From Plantago elongata (Eukaryota > Streptophyta > Magnoliopsida > Lamiales > Plantaginaceae), in assembly GCA_036897095.1 (NCBI GenBank), contig JAYMSP010000589.1, positions 1-46,221 on the forward strand: a stretch of DNA of 46,221 nucleotides, read 5' to 3'. The notes beneath the pieces were generated by a model. That model made no database searches, was not told where the DNA came from, and saw only the letters and a program-made list of their open reading frames with translations. Below, in pieces: positions 40,255 through 46,221 of this stretch. Position 1 is the stretch's first letter. Every line of letters begins with the position of its first letter. The translations under genes and the position numbers were made by a program.

Positions 40255-40503
40255 TGAAGTTCCAATAACCTCTTTTCTACTAGAAAACTGACCTATCGTA
40301 TGGTTCGTTATCAGTATCAGATTCCAAGATTTCATGACCAGCTTACTCTAGATAAAATTCAAGAAAAACATACATTTCACTACTTACTAGTGAGTAATCA
40401 ATTTTTAGAATTTCGAGATCAGTTTATTAGTAAAATTGGTCGATTATACTACCATAAGAGTCACTTTTTTCATTTTTATTTATTGTCTTATACTAACTTT
40501 TGA
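40255..40503 (+). pseudogene. Unrecognised open frame with an internal repeat
   Basis: Open for 82 sense codons, with an ATG at 40300 giving 67 residues. The product contains an imperfect repeat: RFHDQLTLDKI is followed about 26 residues later by EFRDQFISKI. The DNA repeat lies at about 40329-40358 and 40408-40437. No known family is recognised. Frames of this length are expected several times in the window by chance, so this is offered only because the repeat is kept in frame. Confidence 0.12.
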
Positions 40504-41436
40504 ATTACAATACAATGTAGATAGTGAAAGAAATTACAAAAAGACCTCCCTTTTTGTTTGTTTTGGAGCATATCTGGCATTATAGAACCGGTCACGAAAT
40601 AAAAGGTCCACTTTTTGAAAATAAAACAAGTCTCTCCAAAGACATATCTTTAAATAAATGGATTAAAACGAGAATAATTACAATCAATTGACCATGCTTC
40701 TTTTTACTTGTATTGTAACGGAGTAAGTAGAAAACATTCTTGAAACATGCATATTACAGATTATCTAGATAGAACAAGATTGGTGGTGGATAAAGGTTTA
40801 AATCAAAATGAACAATTTACTACGTAGCTAGAATCTCGAAACTTTTAGACTCAACCACTCAATTAGTTACCTAAGCATATTATTAGGAGTTGGTAGCCAA
40901 AAGTAGCGCATTAAAAATAGAAATAATAAGGTGAAGTTACAATACAGCGCTTACATACAGGGTGCCATCCATGATTTAATTACTAGACTTTATCCTATTG
41001 AAAAATATCATTGTAGATATCCTTGATGAATCCTTCGCTCCTCTGCGAACTTTTTAGGAGTCATTAAAAAACTATTACCCAATTTAAGTTTATCCCTGAT
41101 CTTTGAATTTTTATACATCTTGCCTTTCTTCTTTTATCTTATTTTAGAGGAAGTGTTCCTTTTTTCCATGTTTTGGTTGTTTCCTGCTCAAGTATAGAAT
41201 TGGTTTTAATTTCTTATTTTCAAATATTTTTTTTTGTAAATACGCTTTTTTGTGTATTCTTACATTTACACTTGCTTGCGTAAACCTTTTATAAATAAAG
41301 AATCAATCCTAATCATCATCTTATATTAATCCTAAGAAATAACAAAACAAGCACACAGGTTTTTCGCAGGCGTATTTAACCAGGTAGAAAAGCTGCATTT
41401 AGACTAAGACTAGTAAAGAAGTAATAATATAGGCCG
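40504..41436. other. AT-rich non-coding stretch
   Basis: No open frame of note, and no repeat or site recognised. If the frame on its right is a gene on the minus strand, this would be its 3' flank. Confidence 0.5.
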
Positions 41437-41748
41437 TCAATAGTATTCATTCTTATTTTTTTTTATAAACTGCTGCAAATAATGTTTTAACGAGCCTAAG
41501 AAGTTGTGTAGAAATTTAAAAAATGCTTCCTTAAGCTTCTTTGTAATATATTTCGCGAATACCCCGTGCTTTATTTTTATTGCTTTTCCAAATTCTACTA
41601 TTACTATATTTCCTTTACCATTTTCGTATATGAGTATTTTGTTTTGTATTTTTCCAGCTTTAATAAATATTAGAAGGCAGACAGTATAGGAATCCACACA
41701 CAATTCAAATAAAGAAAATGTTAGAAATAAGTTAATTTTGTACTCCAT
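41437..41748 (-). CDS. Possible small protein of 103 residues, unknown
   Basis: This is the longest ATG-started frame in the window. The ATG directly follows an in-frame TAA, which also puts an A at -3. The first 30 residues are hydrophobic (NLFLTFSLFELC, then VCLLIFI) but are interrupted by Glu and Asp, so this is a poor signal peptide. Next comes a lysine- and glycine-containing middle (KILIYENGKGNIVIVEFGKA) and a very basic C-terminus ending KKNKNEYY. I recognise no family. It sits in a low-RIP stretch, and small lone genes are known in fungal AT isochores. A rough estimate still expects about one frame this long by chance at 30% GC, so the call is weak. Confidence 0.17.
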   Translation of the reverse strand: MEYKINLFLTFSLFELCVDSYTVCLLIFIKAGKIQNKILIYENGKGNIVIVEFGKAIKIKHGVFAKYITKKLKEAFFKFLHNFLGSLKHYLQQFIKKNKNEYY

Positions 41749-42489
41749 TTACAACCTACAGAAAAGTTTTTGCTGGGTAGAAGAAGAGATGTGCCTTATG
41801 AAAATCCGTGAATCTTTTAATAATTGGCGGGCTTTATAATTTAGGAAGAAACAAATTCCCTTTGGACTTCAAAAGATAAGACCGGTAGGGGCCTTGAAAC
41901 TTGGAAGAAATAGAAATAAGGATAGCAAAAACTAATAATTATAGTTGTGTCTTGACAAAAACTCCATACATAGTTAGTAGATTTTTTTTCTGATAAATAC
42001 GAGAATAGAATAAGGGGTATGTATCTGTTATATTATATAAAGCCTCTAAAAAAAATAAATTGCTGGACGTTAGAATCGAGGACAGAGAAATTTCCCAAAG
42101 ATTGAACATTAGTTACCTTTATAAGGTAAGAATTAGGACAAAGCGGAGCCGTGGTCAAAGCACATAAAGCACATGTAGATGTTTAGATAAGAAAAAGTAT
42201 TGTTGCTGAAGGGAATTTCATAAATTCTATTAATTAAAGAACAATTGGTATTCTTCGGAGCTACTATATGAATGATTTTTTTTGACGTAATTAATATTAA
42301 TTTGGTGACTTATACTATTCTTTTTCTAAGTAGGATATAAGAAAGGCAACCTTGTGCGGAGTTTCCCCTTAGATTAAGTTGTGGCTGGAATAGTACAGGA
42401 TAGTAGAAAAGTGGTTGTTTCCTTATTTTTCAATCTTTGGCGAGAGAAAGCCCTTTGCATTTGTATAAATTTGTTGTAAAAAAAAGTTA
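41749..42489. other. AT-rich non-coding stretch
   Basis: Mild composition, with nothing recognisable. It would be the 5' flank of the minus-strand frame at 41437-41748; no promoter element can be named with confidence. Confidence 0.5.
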
Positions 42490-45400
42490 AAGAATGCTCT
42501 TCCCTTGTACCCTTCTAATTATGGATTATCTAGTAATGTTCTAAATTATAAATTAAAGAGTATTGCTATAACTAATATAGAGTTCTATACTTTTTTTTAG
42601 TTGTGCATACTTAAATAGGTTGCTTCATTAAGAGAGGGAATTCTATTACAAGGTATTAAATTATTCTATATAAGATAAGAGACTTAAGAAGAGTGTACCC
42701 TTGCTTATAAAGAGAGGACAAAAAAATACCTGCCTTGCTATGTTAGTTAGTATTTTATTTATTATATGTTACCCTTATAAATAGCTTTTCTAGAGTAGGT
42801 AGGAATAGAAATACCAGAGGTGTACTCTAAGTGGAATTAAAATATACGCACCTAGCATTAGGGTAATTAATTGTAAGGGAAGTTATTCAAGCACCTTTCT
42901 TACTTAACAAGAGCGCGCGTTTGTATACCTCTTAAGTGACTTGATCTATATCCGCTTAAAGCATATAGTTAAGGTATTACCCTCTACAAAGAAAGCTATA
43001 AGGGGTATAGTGCTCTCTTATCATAGCTAAGGGTTAAATATTATACAACTTTATCTAAGGCAAATACTCTACCTTTTTCAGTATAATTCTAATTCCTTCT
43101 TGGAAATAAATCTCTCTTTTTTTAAACTCTACGTTAAGGCAAGACCTATTATAGTTGTCCCTTATAAGTACGACAACTCTTAAAAAAAAATAATTAGTAA
43201 TGGAAGTGCGCGCTGACAACATTTATAAAAAATAAAATAATACTTTTTTATAGAAGGGTCACTTATAACACTCTATTAACATAGGTACTTATAAGAGGTA
43301 GTATAATAACTTAATAGTAAAAAATATTTTTACGCATAGATAATATGAAAGATATTTATTAAGGAATGCCTCTTACTAGTTATCTTATAAGGATGATTTT
43401 AACAAGCAACACACTTGAAATTAAAGAATACCTCTCTATTAGAAAGGCATAGTTTATATTAATGAAATACACTAAAAAGAACTTTTCGCACCCTCCTACG
43501 CCGAATTATTTACTAGGTGTTTAATTAAGCCTTTTTTATATTTTTTTTTTATTAATAACTTATAGGTACAAGCGTAGAATAAAGTGCTTCTGTAATCCTC
43601 CCTCTTTATAAATAGTATAGATAGTTAGAGTATATTTAAATATTTAAGCTTACTCAAAAGAAGGGCTTGGCCTTGATTCTCAAGGATAAATATGTATGCA
43701 CGTAAGAGAAGCTTACCCTACAAGCTATAACTTTTTTAAAAGTATTTAATATCCCTTTATTCAATTATTTTAAAATATATTATAGAAAGGAAATATCTAA
43801 TACACACTTTTTATTTATACGCTAGAGACAGAACTTTCCCTTATTTTTAGAGATTAATTAAAGAGATAAGTATAACTCTATAAAAAATAAGAATATAAGG
43901 AGTTATAATACACGTTTACTAACTACGTTTTATTATGCAGGAGTGCTCAAAAGGTGCAGGGTATATATAATACGTCAGTAATACATTATATCAGTTATAA
44001 GGGTCTTACTAAAGCATCTATTTTTTCTTAAAAATATATAAATAAAGTATTAGAAATAGTTACTTACGCTTATTCAATAGAATAGAACTGCTAATTACTT
44101 GGGGGCTTGCCCTTATTTATTATAGAATTAGATAGAGAACTGTATACTAAATATCTTTAACTCTGGTTTCAATTAGAAAGCGTAATTTAATACTTAATTT
44201 AAGTAAGACTTACAAAGATAGCTGCTAGTTTCCTATACATCTGAAAGGGAGAGTTGTCTTTCTTAAGAACTTTAGATAAGACTTAACATATTATGTATAC
44301 TTTTCCTTTTCTAAAACCCTTAATAGTCATGTTACCTTAATAGGCTAGAGTTTAGTATAATCCTACCCATAATAGAGAGCATAAAGTATCTCTTCCCTAC
44401 TTACTATTTAAGAAAATAAGGATAGTACTTATCCCTAAGATCCATGCAGTAGAGTAGTATAATAGATTCCAGGTAGTTTATACACTTGTTTAACAGTACT
44501 TGATTTATAAAGGAGTTATCTTAAATTATATATTATTTATACCCATATTTAGTCATTGTGAATATCTTCTAGAGCCGGCACTCTTATATTCTTATATAAT
44601 GAGAAGTCTTAGTAGAACACTTCTTCTAGACCAAATACTTTAATGAAAGGCGAGTGTATTACCGTATAACTTGATGAGAAGATTAGACTTGAGTACTTAC
44701 ACAAGAGTTGTCCTGCCTATTGATAAGGTACGAGTAGCTATAAAAAAGTAAAGAGTGTTTCTTAGGAGCCCCTTTATACTTTCTTTATTAAAGGAGAAGA
44801 AACTTATATTTATACTCTAAAATTTTTATAAAAATAAAAGAGATATCCTTAACAAAGACTTAAAGCACTCTCTAAGACTCTATAATACCCCTTAAGGCTT
44901 GGCGTATGGTGTAAAGTAACTAGTATCTCTATAGCAAAGAATGTCCCCCCTAATAAAAAGAATAAATGGGGTAAGCATTCTCTAGCAGTTCCCTCTATCC
45001 TTATACTTTATGAAAGAAAATTACTTCTTATTATTATGCTTATTTATTAGTATATTTTAAATTATTATATAAGTGTATATGAGGCCCTTTGTAAACAAGG
45101 CCCACTTGTTTGTTGCTCCTGAATAGGTAAAATACTCGCATATTTAAGAACTATTTAGGCACAAAAATGTACTCTTCTTACTAACAAAGCATTAATAATA
45201 ATAAAATAGTGTAATTAAGTAGTCATAAATAATAATTTTTTCAGTAGTGTAGTAAGGTATTATATAAATATAGGAAAAATTTCTTCTATAAAGATAAAAG
45301 ATTTAGTAAGAGGTGTATGCTTAGTAGCTTGGTTAAGCCTTAAACACCTATCCCTCTAGATATTATGTTTAAGGCTTTGTAAGCAATAATTCTTTAATGT

Positions 45401-46221
45401 ACTGAGCTCTAGTGAAAGAGTTTGCCCTAGAATATTTTATTTATATAAAATCTTGCCCTTAATTATAGGTTATAGAGATTAAGAAGAGTTAACTTTTCTA
45501 ATATATATATATATATATTCTACGACTAGAATACTTAAGGCTCCCTTCAGTAACTATAATTAAGACAAGTTATAAGGCAAAAAAAGTACTCTCTCCCTTT
45601 TTATACAGCAAGCATTTTATATTATTCATTAAGGTACAAAGCGACTTTTCTTGCACAATATACATAATATTTCTACGCAGGTTATTTCTACTAAAGGGTA
45701 ACCTACATCTTATAAATAACTCGTTAGCTTGAGTAAGAACTCTTTTTTTTTAATTATTAAATAACTTAAATATGATGGACCTTCTAAAAAAATGTCTCTT
45801 TAAAAACTCTTCTTTAAGTAAGGGTATACGTATAAACTATTTATAATATAGCTTGAAAGAGAGGTGCCCATATAAATATAAATTACTCGAGTAAAGAGTA
45901 CTAACACCAATATTATACAATAGATTTTACTTCGCTTAACTAAGGGAGAGTGCTTATACTACAGTATAATAATCATTGCTTAAAAAGTTATTATAAATGA
46001 GCTGTCCTTCTTACCCTTTTGCCTAATTTATATTATATTTGAGAAGTATAAGAGATACACATATTCTTACTTAAACCTTGCTCTAGTAAAAGCATATAGT
46101 TCGAGTCTTATTTAACACGTAGCTGGACTAGTCTATTTTCATAAGCACCTTAAGCTTATAACTATAAGAAAGATAAGTACTTAAAAGGAATTGTGTTGAA
46201 ACTATTTAATAAAATAATAGG
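42490..46221. repeat. TA-rich block D: probable RIP-destroyed repeat, cut by the window edge
   Basis: Strong TpA excess with rare CpA and TpG from about 42490 to the end of the window. Texture matches blocks A to C, with recurring words such as AAGAGTGTACCC and TCTCTTTT. No open frame reaches 60 codons from a start. It continues beyond the right edge, so its true length is unknown. Confidence 0.6.
45502..45517. repeat. (TA)8 microsatellite
   Basis: Eight perfect TA units between TCTAA and TTCTA within block D. Confidence 0.9.

Noticed and set aside
40075..40335. 86-residue minus-strand frame
   Set aside because: It overlaps the plus frame at 40255-40503, shows no motif and is of chance length.
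41504..41689. 61-residue plus-strand frame
   Set aside because: It lies wholly inside the longer minus-strand frame 41437-41748 and is best seen as its shadow.
46080..46110. tRNA-like T-arm word TAGTTCGAGTC
   Set aside because: No matching acceptor, D or anticodon stems could be placed around it.
1..46221. Mitochondrial genome read with TGA as tryptophan
   Set aside because: Recoding TGA would not rescue frames, because TAA and TAG are dense in all six. No piece resembling cox, cob, nad or atp proteins, no rRNA and no tRNA T-arm (GGTTCGANTCC) was found.

Overview
The window looks like a gene-free, AT-rich stretch of a filamentous ascomycete (Pezizomycotina) nuclear genome that has been heavily mutated by repeat-induced point mutation (RIP). 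The evidence is direct. All six frames are dense with TAA and TAG, and no open frame exceeds about 100 codons. In the worst stretches TpA is in great excess while CpA and TpG are almost absent. A hand count over bases 36601-36720 gives 25 TA, 1 CA and 1 TG. Bases 28801-28920 give 11 TA and 14 CA plus TG. C surviving mainly before T, C or G, and G surviving mainly after A or G, is the known fingerprint of RIP. The fungal assignment is an inference from that fingerprint, because no diagnostic gene is present.

Layout. Bases 1 to about 11690 are mixed AT-rich sequence with two islands of more normal composition, at about 5630-6085 and 10300-10720. Four strongly TA-rich blocks follow, at about 11690-18480, 22500-26575, 34960-37700 and 42490 to the right edge. 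Between them lie milder stretches: 18480-22020, 26580-31320, 31320-34960 (intermediate) and 37700-42490. The blocks are best read as old, RIP-destroyed mobile elements or other repeats, but I could not identify their family or find their terminal repeats by eye.

The most distinctive parts are: (1) a GC-rich, CpG-containing island at about 22020-22475, right beside a wrecked block, which keeps an unbroken 92-codon frame; (2) an old direct duplication of a 1.2-1.6 kb unit at 27541-30800; (3) a scattered short motif with core CGTTGCACC, including a 19-base exact repeat, between 19.8 and 38.6 kb; and (4) one 103-codon ATG frame at 41437-41748 that could be a small isochore gene but may equally be chance.

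I see no rRNA, tRNA, CRISPR array, operon, telomere repeat or confident protein gene. I did not find a recognisable new biological system. The window reads as heterochromatin-like sequence of the AT-isochore, pericentromeric or subtelomeric type.
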